A stretch of DNA of 64,000 nt, from NCBI GenBank assembly GCA_000830255.1, contig JQIT01000008.1, positions 62,001 to 126,000 on the forward strand, in the 5' to 3' direction. The notes under the pieces are model-generated. The model did not search any database and was not told where the DNA came from. It was given only the letters and a program-made list of their open reading frames with translations. The position numbers and the translations under genes were made by a program. This DNA is from Sulfuricurvum sp. PC08-66. GTDB lineage: Bacteria; Campylobacterota; Campylobacteria; Campylobacterales; Sulfurimonadaceae. Shown here piece after piece: positions 25,989 to 37,071 of the stretch (its first letter is position 1; every line of letters begins with the position of its first letter).

Positions 25989-28063
25989 TGCCCTTAACTA
26001 GGCTCAACAGCGAGCAGTACGCTGCCGCTACTGCGCCTAGGGGCGCTAATCTCATTATCGCTTCGGCAGGCACAGGCAAAACCTCGACTATCGTAGGGCG
26101 TATCGCACACCTCATAGGTCAAGGCGTCGCACCGCACGAGATATTGCTATTGACCTTCACCAACAAAGCTGCCGCTGAGATGGTGGCACGTGTAGCGGTC
26201 TACTTCTCCCAAGAGATAGCGACCCAAATCGATGCAGGGACATTTCACGCGGTGAGCTATCGATGGCTCAAAAAAATCGACCAACGCATCGTCCTCAAAC
26301 AGCCCGCAGAACTCAAAACACTTTTTCGTTCGGTGCATGAGCGTCGTCGATTTGACCATATCAATGCGGATGTATCGGCGTATGGCGCCAATTTTTTGTA
26401 CGACAAATATTCGCTCTTTCAAAACACCAATATCGATAGCACGTTCGAGCAGTGGATAAGCGCCAATGAGGAGCTACACGCGCCTTATGCGGCTATCTAT
26501 GCCGATATTTGCGTAGAGTTTGAACGTCTCAAAAACAGCTACGGTTTTGTCAATTTCAATGATTTACTTATCATGATGCGCGACCGTATGCACGAGATGC
26601 CCATCGCCTACCAAGAGGTGCTCATCGATGAGTACCAAGACACCAATACCCTGCAAGGCTCCCTGATAGAACGCATGCAACCCCCGTCGCTCTTTTGCGT
26701 GGGCGATTACGACCAGAGTATCTACGCCTTCAATGGTGCCAATATCAACATCATCGCCAACTTCGCGCAGAATTTTTCCAATGCCAAGGTTTTCAACCTC
26801 TCCAAAAATTATCGCTCTACGGTTCCTATCCTCGATTTGGCCAACCGCGTCATCCAAAACAACGCCCGCATCTACCCTAAAAGCCTCGAAGTGACCCGTA
26901 CCGATGTCTCCATTGCCCCCAAACTCTTGGTCTACGAGGAGCTTTTCGAGCAGTACAAGGGCATCTCACACAAAATCTCTAACAGCACTACGCCGCACGA
27001 TGAGATAGCAGTTATCTTCCGCAACAACGCCTCCGCCGATGGTATCGAGGCAACGTTGCGTGAGCTAGGCATCGCGTGCAAGCGTCGAGGTGGGACAGGA
27101 TTTTTCGATGCCAAAGAGGTCAAAGCGATTTTGGATATCTACGTCATGATGATAAACCGTCACGACCTTATGGCATTTATCCACCTCTTTGAGTACGCCA
27201 AGGGCATCGGTAGTGCTATCGCTACAGAGCTTTTCGAGGCACTACGCAAACTAGGTGACGGTGATATTTTCCAAGGACTCTATAAACCCGACCCTGCCAT
27301 ACGTGACCCCTTTTTGCGTCAAACGCACAACTATCAGCTAGGGCTTTTCGATGATGTTTTTGAGCTTGGCAGTGTGATACGCTTCAAATCACACGGCTTT
27401 GAGGAGGCATTTTTGCAAAATCCTATCCTCAAACACCCCAAACTAGGCGACGAAGGGGTGCTCTTCCTCTACCAGTTTTACAAACTCGCCCAACGCCTAC
27501 GCACCATCACCAAACCCCTCTCGATGATACAAAAAATCGTCGATTCGGAGCTGTATCGTGTCATCATCGAACAGCTAGCCCACCAAAGAGCGACCCAAAA
27601 AGATGGCTCTATCAACCAAGACAAAAAACTCGAAGCCATCGAACGTATCAAGGTCAAGGCGGCACTCCTGCAAGAGCTATCCAAACCCTACAACGACCAT
27701 GAGCGCTTCATCAATGCAATGGTCTTGGGCAGTCAAGATTTGACCAAAGGCGAGGGGATAAATCTCCTCTCGGTACACGCAAGCAAAGGGCTAGAGTTTC
27801 GCGAGGTCTATATCATCGACCTTATGGATGGGCGCTTTCCCAATCGCAAACTCATGAACAAAGGGGGCAGTCTCGATGAGGAGCGTAGGCTCTTTTATGT
27901 AGCGGTGACACGCGCCAAAGATATTTTGTATCTATCCTATGCACGCTACGACCAAGTGCGTAAGACAGATTTCGTCGCCTCACAATTCCTCTACGAAGCC
28001 AAAATGCTCCCCGAAGATGAGGAGTTCCGCAAAATGAAGGCGATGGAAGCACTCAAAACATGA
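25988..28063 (+). CDS. UvrD/Rep-family superfamily 1 DNA helicase
   Basis: 691 residues from ATG 25988, which overlaps the fliW stop. All main SF1A motifs are visible: Q-motif LNSEQYAAA, Walker A SAGTGKTST (K31), LTFTNKAA, Walker B VLIDEYQDTN, GDYDQSIYAF, LSKNYRS, LLSVHASKGLEF and VAVTRAK. It unwinds DNA 3'-5' in repair or replication restart. It lacks an obvious C-terminal RNA polymerase-binding Tudor domain. The stop overlaps the pseudouridine synthase start (ATGATAG). Confidence 0.93.
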   Translation: MPLTRLNSEQYAAATAPRGANLIIASAGTGKTSTIVGRIAHLIGQGVAPHEILLLTFTNKAAAEMVARVAVYFSQEIATQIDAGTFHAVSYRWLKKIDQRIVLKQPAELKTLFRSVHERRRFDHINADVSAYGANFLYDKYSLFQNTNIDSTFEQWISANEELHAPYAAIYADICVEFERLKNSYGFVNFNDLLIMMRDRMHEMPIAYQEVLIDEYQDTNTLQGSLIERMQPPSLFCVGDYDQSIYAFNGANINIIANFAQNFSNAKVFNLSKNYRSTVPILDLANRVIQNNARIYPKSLEVTRTDVSIAPKLLVYEELFEQYKGISHKISNSTTPHDEIAVIFRNNASADGIEATLRELGIACKRRGGTGFFDAKEVKAILDIYVMMINRHDLMAFIHLFEYAKGIGSAIATELFEALRKLGDGDIFQGLYKPDPAIRDPFLRQTHNYQLGLFDDVFELGSVIRFKSHGFEEAFLQNPILKHPKLGDEGVLFLYQFYKLAQRLRTITKPLSMIQKIVDSELYRVIIEQLAHQRATQKDGSINQDKKLEAIERIKVKAALLQELSKPYNDHERFINAMVLGSQDLTKGEGINLLSVHASKGLEFREVYIIDLMDGRFPNRKLMNKGGSLDEERRLFYVAVTRAKDILYLSYARYDQVRKTDFVASQFLYEAKMLPEDEEFRKMKAMEALKT

Positions 28064-28731
28064 TAGAGGTGCTCTTTGTGCACGACGATTTTGTCGTGGC
28101 GCTCAAGCCTGAAGGGGTCGATTTTCACTCCCAAAACGGGGCAGGGTTCGTCGTACAGCTCTCTCAACAGCTAGGGCGCACGCTGTGGGGTGTCCATCGT
28201 CTCGATACGATGACCTCTGGGCTGATGCTTTTTGCTACTTCGGCAGAGAGTGCCGCACGATTTGGCGCGATGTTCGAATCGCATGAGATAGAGAAATATT
28301 ACCTAGCTCTTTCGCTACGCAAACCCAAGAAAAAGCAGGGTTGGGTCAAAGGCGACATGACCAAGGCGCGACGTGGAGACTACAAGCTCTTGACCACGAT
28401 GGAAAACCCTGCCGTGACGCAGTTCATCTCTGTGGCGCTACGCACGCATGAACGGCTCTTTTTGGTCAAGCCCCACACGGGCAAAACGCACCAAATCCGT
28501 GTCGCCCTCAAAAGCCTAGGTGCACCCATCGCTGGAGATGGGCGCTACGCTCATGCGCACGAAGCGGCACTCGAAGAACGCGGCTATTTGCACGCCTATG
28601 CGCTACGGTTCGTCTACGAGGGGGAGGCTTTTAGCTGTGTATCCCCTCCCACGATGGGAGAGCGCTTCACGAGCGAGACGATACGCACACAGCTATCGAT
28701 ATGGACGCAACCGTGGGAGTTTTTCGCCTAA
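28060..28731 (+). CDS. RluA-family RNA pseudouridine synthase
   Basis: 223 residues. The catalytic Asp is D49 in GVHRLDTMTSG, and PHTGKTHQIRVAL and GDGRY are the other family motifs. There is no N-terminal S4 domain, as in short RluA-type enzymes. The substrate (23S rRNA or tRNA site) is not clear. A two-hairpin repeat lies 61 bases after the stop. Confidence 0.92.
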   Translation: MIEVLFVHDDFVVALKPEGVDFHSQNGAGFVVQLSQQLGRTLWGVHRLDTMTSGLMLFATSAESAARFGAMFESHEIEKYYLALSLRKPKKKQGWVKGDMTKARRGDYKLLTTMENPAVTQFISVALRTHERLFLVKPHTGKTHQIRVALKSLGAPIAGDGRYAHAHEAALEERGYLHAYALRFVYEGEAFSCVSPPTMGERFTSETIRTQLSIWTQPWEFFA

Positions 28732-28792
28732 TGGATGCCTTTTTGTGGCGCTATCGAGGGAGGGATTTTATCGATTTGATTTGCAGTTTTTG

Positions 28793-28852
28793 GAAGTGAG
28801 GCTTTAGCCTCGCCCGTGCTATTTTTTTGGCGGGACTGAAGTCCTATTTCCT
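28793..28852. repeat. Two-hairpin palindromic repeat (copy B)
   Basis: The unit is GAAGT, hairpin 1 GAGGCT-TT-AGCCTC (28798-28811), about 17 variable bases, then GGC and hairpin 2 GGGACT-GA-AGTCCT (28832-28845), then TTTCC. The outer parts GAAGT and the TTTCC end are also roughly complementary, so the whole unit could fold. It lies between the pseudouridine synthase and the antitoxin block. Confidence 0.75.
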
Positions 28853-28859
28853 AGAGGAG

Positions 28860-28961
28860 CTAAAACGTGGAGTCACAAAAAAGTTGTTTGACCTGCTCCA
28901 TGAAATCATCCTTGAGTGATGTGAGCTTCTTATCGATGATGTTGTTTTGCAAATAGCTCAT
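28860..28961 (-). CDS. Candidate 33-residue ORF overlapping the antitoxin gene
   Basis: ATG 28961 lies within the last codons of the antitoxin gene in another frame, as toxin starts often do. GAGG lies about 6 bases upstream. The product is 33 residues: MSYLQNNIIDKKL followed by TSLKDDFMEQVKQLF and a short tail. It looks like a normal amphipathic helix sequence. It stops 7 bases short of repeat copy B. It could be a small partner, a toxin cut short, or chance. Confidence 0.35.
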   Translation of the reverse strand: MSYLQNNIIDKKLTSLKDDFMEQVKQLFCDSTF

Positions 28962-29190
28962 CCCACACCTCGTCCTCTACATTGTCCCATGTGCGTCTCA
29001 TGGAGGCTTCTTGCAGTGCATAAAAATCAGTCAGCTTCACATCCATTATCTCTTCGATAAGTGCCCATCGCTTCTTGTCGATGATGACGACACTTGAGCC
29101 ATCTTGGGATACGACTTCTAGCGTATCTTGGGGGTGAGAGATGTATTGATTGGGGTTTTTGAGAAAGTTGCTTTGGGTGATTTGGGTCAT
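28930..29190 (-). CDS. Phd/YefM-like antitoxin
   Basis: 86 residues. The N-terminal half (SNFLKNPNQYISHP.DTLEVVSQDGSSVVIIDKKRWALIEE) has the Phd/YefM fold pattern: an N-terminal helix for dimerisation, a beta-hairpin V.V....G..VVII, then E..W..I.E. The C-terminal tail is acidic, as in toxin-binding regions. AAGGAGG lies directly before ATG. No full-size toxin gene is adjacent; only the tiny overlapping ORF at 28860-28961. Confidence 0.75.
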   Translation of the reverse strand: MTQITQSNFLKNPNQYISHPQDTLEVVSQDGSSVVIIDKKRWALIEEIMDVKLTDFYALQEASMRRTWDNVEDEVWDELFAKQHHR

Positions 29191-29301
29191 ATGACCTCCT
29201 TGAAGCTTTTCGAATGGGAGATTTTAGCATACATCGCTTTTGCGACACATGCGTGGTCTATCGAGGGGAGGGACTTCTTTTTTTAATACTATACATATAA
29301 A

Positions 29302-31851
29302 TTAATTAGTTGTATTTTTATCAAATCCAAATAATTCACAAAATTCATTATACAAATTAGATTCTATGTCAAAATTCTGATGTAACTTGTTTTTATTAAT
29401 TGACTGAAGTAATCCATTTTCAAATAATAAACAGCTTTCATGATTCTCTAAAATATACTGAGCAAGGTGTCTAGGAATACCAATATTTTGTAATTCTATA
29501 ATCTTACTATCAGTTGTTCCATATTCTAGAAAGTCAGCCCAATTTGCACCTGCATTTAACGCGCCAAGTTTTTCTTTTAACAGCATGTAATAGTTTTCAA
29601 AGTAGTTTTTTAATTTAAATCTCAAAACATTGTCGATATCAGAAATTACTAAATTAATAACTTTGTTAATATCATGTTTTTCTTTATAGTTAAACTGAAT
29701 ATAGCTTCCATTTTCCCAAATTTGCCCTTTATTTTTGTAATATATTATAGTGTTAGAAATGATCATTTTTAATGGTTTTGACTTCATCCAATTATCCATC
29801 AAAACAGCATAATATTTTATTTTTTCAGACGGTTTATAAAGTGGGTTTTTGCCACCTGTCTCTTCATTTTCCCAATTATAATATTCTGCCAAGTTTTGTA
29901 ATACACCAACAATCACACTATAATTGAAATCAGATGATAAAAATTGTGTATCTGAACTTTGATATATCTCATTTTGGTATTTTGGTTTTATCATAGATGA
30001 TGCTGATAAAATTTTTTCAGGTACTGAAATTTTCTTTTTTTGTTCCTGTAAAATTTTCAAAGCGTTTTTATTTTTTGTTATAAAGTTTGTTCTTAAAACA
30101 GAATCATCTTGTTTTATCTCATGTATAAGAATTAAATTAGCATAATAATTCCATATATCTTTTTCAGATTGCGAAGATGATTTGTTGGAAAAATCTTTAT
30201 TTGTCAAAGATGCTTCAATATTCTCAAAAAATTTTCCTTGTCCTTTTATCATTAACGGTTCAAATGGCTTAGAAATTTTATTTCTAACTACTTTTAAATC
30301 TTCTTTTTGATTATTCCATTTATTTTCTTTTTCTCTTACGCAAATTATATTGCCAGACATCTCTTTCGTCATTCTCCCCGCACGACCTGCAAGATTCCAG
30401 AAATCTACATCAGTAAATTTAGATAATCCGATTTTATTTGCAAGTATAAAAATATTTTTAGCAGGTAGGTTTACACCTTCAAGTAAAGTTGATGTACAAA
30501 ATAAATAATCTATTTCTTTTTCTTCAAAAAGCCATTCTATTTTTTCACGAATTAATTGAGGTAAATTACCAAAATGAAATGCAATACCTTTATCTAAACA
30601 ATCAATTAAATAATACTTATCGTGTAAATATTCTTTTATTAACTCTTTAACACTTTCTAAATTATTTGATTTTTTTATTGGTTGATTTTTTGAAAAATCT
30701 AAAGCATACGAAATGGTATCTTTTTTTGAGTTGCAATAAATAATATTTTTATCATTATTACCTAACTTTTTTAACCAGAAGAAAAAATCATTATTGCTAA
30801 AATTCATGTCTAACTTATAATCTTTATTTAGTTCTGAGAACATCAAGCATTTATTTTCAATCAAATCTAAAAAATATCTATTTTTGGCAACAGGGGAAGA
30901 TTTTATTACAATCTTTTCATCTTGACTTTTTTCAAATAATTGTAGAAATATTTCTGGATTTTCAACATTTGGAGAGGCAAAAAATAATTTAATGCTTTTT
31001 CTCTCAGCTTGTAAAATTGCATGATAGTACAAAGGACTTCTTGTGTCTGTTGGCGCAATAACTTTATGTGCTTCATTAACAAATAAATAATCTATTTTTG
31101 GATTATCTATTTTAGAAAGATATGCTATTAATCGTTCAGGTGTAAATACAAAGATATATCTACTGTTCTCTTTTCTAAACATTACAGGTACGCTAGGATG
31201 AGCTAAAATAGTGTAATTTTCTACATCTTTGAACTCTTGTTTTAGCTTATTTACCGTTTGATTTATCAATGCCCTAGATGGAACAAGTATTACGAGATTA
31301 TCCGTACCTCTATGTTCTGTTATTAAATGTCGTATAAATGCGTTGATAATAAATGATTTACCCAAAGAAGTTGGTCCAGAAAAACTAAAATGATTACTAT
31401 TTTTCAAAGTTTCGAAAATATGATACTGACTATCTGTAAAAATAAATTCGCTATGTGAAATTTTTTGAAAAACTTCTTTTAATGACTTTTCGTACAATAT
31501 TTCATAAGGTAATTTTGATTCAGTGTTTGAGAATTTTTCAATAAAACTTAAAGCTTGAAAGTTCCCAAGTTTCACTAATATAGAGTTCGCAAAAGTTTGA
31601 AAAACTGCATTACTACTATATTTATCAAACAATAAACTAATGATTTTATATGCTTTATTTTTAGCTTCATCTATTTTAGAACGAGATAATATATCTGCAA
31701 ATCTCAACAAGTCAAACAATTCTTTTTCATCTAAGTCCTGAGGTTCAATATGAAAAAATGTTTCGGCTTGAATTTGCTCTATTTTAAAAAAAAGCTCATG
31801 TAAATATTCATCATCTAAAGCTTGTTGTGCGAGTTCTTCAATGTATCTCAT
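29302..31851 (-). CDS. hamB: Hachiman anti-phage helicase HamB
   Basis: 849 residues of the Ski2-like/DEAD-H superfamily 2. The Walker A motif is SGPTSLGKSF (K165), motif Ia is VPSRALINQ, motif II reads FVNEAH (N259, where Asp is usual), the motif III position is FFASPN, and motif VI is NLAGRAGRM. The gene overlaps hamA by 4 bases (ATGA). In known Hachiman systems HamA (nuclease) and HamB (helicase) form a complex that senses damaged DNA or phage DNA ends and then degrades DNA. Base composition is strongly AT-rich compared with the flanks, so the pair was probably acquired. Confidence 0.87.
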   Translation of the reverse strand: MRYIEELAQQALDDEYLHELFFKIEQIQAETFFHIEPQDLDEKELFDLLRFADILSRSKIDEAKNKAYKIISLLFDKYSSNAVFQTFANSILVKLGNFQALSFIEKFSNTESKLPYEILYEKSLKEVFQKISHSEFIFTDSQYHIFETLKNSNHFSFSGPTSLGKSFIINAFIRHLITEHRGTDNLVILVPSRALINQTVNKLKQEFKDVENYTILAHPSVPVMFRKENSRYIFVFTPERLIAYLSKIDNPKIDYLFVNEAHKVIAPTDTRSPLYYHAILQAERKSIKLFFASPNVENPEIFLQLFEKSQDEKIVIKSSPVAKNRYFLDLIENKCLMFSELNKDYKLDMNFSNNDFFFWLKKLGNNDKNIIYCNSKKDTISYALDFSKNQPIKKSNNLESVKELIKEYLHDKYYLIDCLDKGIAFHFGNLPQLIREKIEWLFEEKEIDYLFCTSTLLEGVNLPAKNIFILANKIGLSKFTDVDFWNLAGRAGRMTKEMSGNIICVREKENKWNNQKEDLKVVRNKISKPFEPLMIKGQGKFFENIEASLTNKDFSNKSSSQSEKDIWNYYANLILIHEIKQDDSVLRTNFITKNKNALKILQEQKKKISVPEKILSASSMIKPKYQNEIYQSSDTQFLSSDFNYSVIVGVLQNLAEYYNWENEETGGKNPLYKPSEKIKYYAVLMDNWMKSKPLKMIISNTIIYYKNKGQIWENGSYIQFNYKEKHDINKVINLVISDIDNVLRFKLKNYFENYYMLLKEKLGALNAGANWADFLEYGTTDSKIIELQNIGIPRHLAQYILENHESCLLFENGLLQSINKNKLHQNFDIESNLYNEFCELFGFDKNTTN

Positions 31852-32756
31852 GATTGAAGCCCCCGTATAATTGCTTTTCTGTTTTTATCCAATTCAGTTA
31901 ATGGTAATATATATAAATAAAAATTATGCCCATACAATTGAAATTCATCTATTTTTTTTCTTATATGAGCAAATTTATTTGTTACTTCTTCTTTTATTTG
32001 TTTTTGAACTTTTTTTCTAAAATCTTCATTTTGTAGTTTTTTATCTTTTTCATCTATTGTGATTTCGTAACCTATAAAAATACCAAAAGCATCGTCGACT
32101 TCAAAATCATTTTCTTTTTTAGGATAAACAATTTTTGAAATAAAATCTTTTTCTTCTTTCGTAAAAGTTTCTTTTCCAAGATGGTCGCTTATAAGACTTT
32201 TTTCATAGGGCAATCCACTTTTTTTATTTCCTTTATAGTTCACTTCTCCTTTAAATTCATCTATTGATTTTAAGGCATCAGTCAGGGCATCAGTTAAACT
32301 AGCAATAGTTTTTGATTCTCCAAAAATCAATTGATAATTTCCATTTTCAAGTTTTAAAAAATGTACACCATCTGCACCATTTACATTAAGACTTGTCGAT
32401 GTTTTTAATTCTAGTTTTGATAATATTTTTGGAGCTTTGAGATGTGTTTCTAAAAAACAATAAAGCAATAATTCCCCTAATTCCCCTTTATTATTTACAT
32501 AATCAATAAACTTTTCTTTTGCCTTTTTTGTAAGAGTGGCAGGTTTGTTTTTGTATTGTTCTCTTACACTTCTTGAAAGCGAATAATCAATCATGGGATC
32601 AATTAATAATTCTTCTAATCTTTTTAGATTAAATTCATTTGCATTAATATTTAAAACAAATAAATTAAGCTTATTTTTTCCATGCTCATCTATTGTAAAA
32701 CTGCCTAAATTATCAAAAGCATCTAAAAACGCATAGTCTTGAATACTTAGCTCCAC
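31848..32756 (-). CDS. hamA: Hachiman nuclease subunit HamA (DUF1837)
   Basis: 302 residues with the DUF1837 pattern. A PD-(D/E)xK-like site is visible: E95 in GELGELLLY, D129 in GADGVHF and E147/K149 in FGESKT. It starts with GTG 32756, which has AAGGA 5 bases upstream. HamA is the effector nuclease of Hachiman. It overlaps hamB and shares its AT-rich composition. A short ORF upstream overlaps its start by 10 bases. Confidence 0.85.
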   Translation of the reverse strand: MELSIQDYAFLDAFDNLGSFTIDEHGKNKLNLFVLNINANEFNLKRLEELLIDPMIDYSLSRSVREQYKNKPATLTKKAKEKFIDYVNNKGELGELLLYCFLETHLKAPKILSKLELKTSTSLNVNGADGVHFLKLENGNYQLIFGESKTIASLTDALTDALKSIDEFKGEVNYKGNKKSGLPYEKSLISDHLGKETFTKEEKDFISKIVYPKKENDFEVDDAFGIFIGYEITIDEKDKKLQNEDFRKKVQKQIKEEVTNKFAHIRKKIDEFQLYGHNFYLYILPLTELDKNRKAIIRGLQS

Positions 32757-32851
32757 TGTGTTCCTTTATTTTTTAAATCACTATTCAATTTCTTCCCCTT
32801 TTCTTCCATCACCAAGCACATCAGTTTGTGATTATGTTTTATAGGTGTCAT
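32747..32851 (-). CDS. Candidate 34-residue ORF overlapping the hamA start
   Basis: An open frame starts at ATG 32851 (MTPIKHNHKL) and ends at TAA 32749-32747, inside hamA and out of frame with it. The 10-base overlap would allow translational coupling. The product is basic (many Lys). The same frame stays open upstream through repeat copy C. The ribosome site is weak. It could be a leader peptide, a small partner of HamAB, a gene remnant or chance. Confidence 0.3.
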   Translation of the reverse strand: MTPIKHNHKLMCLVMEEKGKKLNSDLKNKGTQWS

Positions 32852-32865
32852 ACTTTTGTAGAGAT

Positions 32866-32920
32866 GCGAGGCTTTAGCCTGCATATACCAATTCTTGGCA
32901 GGACTGAAGTCCTACTTCCA
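32866..32920. repeat. Two-hairpin palindromic repeat (copy C)
   Basis: GAGGCT-TT-AGCCTG (32868-32881; last pair lost) and GGACT-GA-AGTCC (32901-32912), followed by TACTTCC. Same order and orientation as copy B. It lies 110 bases upstream of the hamA start. The 315 bases between hamA and the next gene contain copies C and D and the short ORF, and nothing else that I recognise. Confidence 0.75.
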
Positions 32921-33012
32921 ACGTTATGAGATAGGTTTGTCATCGACTACTTTTTTAGTGTGTATAGTAGCCAAATTTCGTTCTTTTATGAGATTGGATT
33001 GTTTTTTGAACA

Positions 33013-33070
33013 GAAGTGAGGCTTCAGCCTCCATAGGCTCTTTTGGGGCGGGACACAAGTCCCACTTTCA
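33013..33070. repeat. Two-hairpin palindromic repeat (copy D)
   Basis: GAAGT, GAGGCT-TC-AGCCTC (33018-33031), then GGGGCGGGAC-ACAA-GTCCCAC (33045-33064) and TTTC. The stems match copies B and C while the loops differ (TT/TC and GA/ACAA). It ends 2 bases before the stop of the DUF234 gene. Confidence 0.75.
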
Positions 33071-33071
33071 A

Positions 33072-35202
<2,131 letters not shown>

Positions 35203-35207
35203 GCGCT

Positions 35208-36962
35208 CTATTTGCCTGTGTTACGTAGGCGAATATGTAGCTCACGCAACTGCTCTTCAGCCACTGGGCTTGGGGCTTGGGTGAGCAGACATGAGGCTTT
35301 TTGGGTTTTGGGGAAGGCGATAACATCACGGATGCTAGGTTTTTTCGCCAAAATCATCATCAAGCGGTCAAATCCGATAGCAAATCCACCGTGGGGAGGC
35401 GCACCAAATTTAAGCGCATCGAGCAAGAAGCCGAACTTCTCTTTGGCCTCCTCTTCGCCAATGCCCAAGAGTTTGAAAATCTCCTCTTGGACAGCCTCTT
35501 TGTGGATACGAATCGACCCACCGCCAAGCTCTGTACCGTTGAGGACGATGTCATAGGCAATGGATTCTATCTCTTCGATGTCGTTTTTGTTGGTATCTTT
35601 GGGCATGGTGAAGGGGTGGTGAAGCGCCTTGACACGACCATCTTCGACCTCGAACATAGGGAAATCGACCACCCACAAGAACGCAAAGGCATCACGGTCG
35701 ATGAGATTCATCTTCTCATGCTCTGCAATGAAGATACGCAAGCGTCCCATGTAATCCCAGACGACCTTTTTGGCTCCAGCGCCAAAGAAGACGACGTCGC
35801 CCACTTCGAGTCCTGTGCGCTCGATGATGAGTGCCAAATCTGCTTCGCTAAAAAATTTGACCAACGGCCCTTTGAGTCCATCCTCTTTCATCTGAAAGTA
35901 GCCTAGACCTGAAGCGCCGAATTTGCGTACGAACTCTTCGAAGCTGTTCATTTCACGTTTGGAGAAGACCAAATCGGCTTTGGGGACGCGTAGGGCTTTG
36001 ACGCGGTTGATTTTGTCCTGTTTGGCGATGCCAGCAAAAATTTCATTGGTAGAGCGTGCGAAGATATCGATGACATCGACCATCGCTAGACCGTAACGCA
36101 TGTCAGGTTTGTCACTGCCGTATTTTTCCATCGCTTCGCTGTAGGGCATACGCACGAAAGGAGGTTTGACCTCGTGACCTGCGGCTTTGAACATAGCAAC
36201 GATAAGTTTTTCAGCGACACCGATGACATCCTCTTGGTCACAAAAGCTCATCTCGACGTCGATTTGGGTAAATTCAGGCTGACGATCCGCTCGCAAATCT
36301 TCGTCACGGAAACATTTGGCGATTTGAAAATAGCGGTCAAATCCTCCCACCATCAAGAGCTGTTTGAAGAGCTGTGGTGATTGGGGTAGGGCATAAAACT
36401 CCCCATCGTGTACACGGCTAGGTACGAGGTAATCGCGTGCACCCTCTGGCGTCGATTTGGTCAAAATAGGAGTCTCGACCTCCAAAAAGCCTAGGGTATC
36501 TAGCTCATTGCGTGCGGCAATGGCGACTTTGGAGCGTAGACGGAAGGTGTTGTAGGCTTTTTCGTTGCGTAGCTCCAAATAGCGGTAGCGTAGGCGCGTC
36601 TCTTCGTTGACATTTTCATCGCCAAGGGTAAAGGGCATCGGTTTGGAGCTGTTTTCGATAGTGAGGCTATCGACGATGATTTCGATTTCGCCTGTTTTCA
36701 TGCGGGGATTGGAGAGTCCTTCGCCACGAGCGCGCACCGTACCGCGTGCTAGGATGACAAACTCATCACGTATCTCATTGGCTAGGGCGTGTGCTGTGGC
36801 ATTGTGTACAGGGTCACACACCAATTGGATGAGTCCCTCTTTGTCACGTAAATCGATAAAGATGATGCCGCCGTGGTCTCGATGGTTGTTGACCCAGCCT
36901 GCCAAAAGGACAGAGGTTCCGATATGTTGGGTAGAGAGCTGCGTAGAGTAGTGCGTTCGCAA
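35208..36962 (-). CDS. aspS: Aspartyl-tRNA synthetase (probably nondiscriminating)
   Basis: 584 residues from TTG 36962: AAGGA lies 6 bases upstream and the product then begins MRTHYSTQL, as in relatives. A TTG two codons earlier would overlap the ribosome site. The OB-fold anticodon domain, motif 2 ([18 protein letters not shown]), the bacterial GAD insertion and motif 3 (GFDRLMMIL) are present. In Campylobacterota the enzyme commonly also makes Asp-tRNA-Asn for the GatCAB route; this is inference here. Confidence 0.95.
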   Translation of the reverse strand: MRTHYSTQLSTQHIGTSVLLAGWVNNHRDHGGIIFIDLRDKEGLIQLVCDPVHNATAHALANEIRDEFVILARGTVRARGEGLSNPRMKTGEIEIIVDSLTIENSSKPMPFTLGDENVNEETRLRYRYLELRNEKAYNTFRLRSKVAIAARNELDTLGFLEVETPILTKSTPEGARDYLVPSRVHDGEFYALPQSPQLFKQLLMVGGFDRYFQIAKCFRDEDLRADRQPEFTQIDVEMSFCDQEDVIGVAEKLIVAMFKAAGHEVKPPFVRMPYSEAMEKYGSDKPDMRYGLAMVDVIDIFARSTNEIFAGIAKQDKINRVKALRVPKADLVFSKREMNSFEEFVRKFGASGLGYFQMKEDGLKGPLVKFFSEADLALIIERTGLEVGDVVFFGAGAKKVVWDYMGRLRIFIAEHEKMNLIDRDAFAFLWVVDFPMFEVEDGRVKALHHPFTMPKDTNKNDIEEIESIAYDIVLNGTELGGGSIRIHKEAVQEEIFKLLGIGEEEAKEKFGFLLDALKFGAPPHGGFAIGFDRLMMILAKKPSIRDVIAFPKTQKASCLLTQAPSPVAEEQLRELHIRLRNTGK

Positions 36963-37030
36963 GTGCAATCCTTGGGGAGTTTTGAGGGTGAAATTTTGGG
37001 GAATGTTACCCCTTTTTTGCTTGTTGTTTT

Positions 37031-37040
37031 ATTATATAAT
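37031..37040. promoter_or_regulatory. Symmetric divergent -10 box of aspS and nadK
   Basis: ATTATATAAT is a perfect 10-bp palindrome that contains TATAAT on both strands (plus 37035-37040, minus 37036-37031). It lies 32 bases before the nadK ATG and 69 bases before the aspS start. It may serve both genes. Clear -35 boxes are absent; a T6 run lies upstream on the plus side. Confidence 0.55.
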
Positions 37041-37071
37041 GGCACCCACTTTTCTCTCCCAAAGGCTCAAA

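Noticed and set aside
28793-33070. Repeats as a CRISPR array
   Set aside because: Only a few units, irregular spacing from 92 bases to 4 kb, and each unit is two hairpins.
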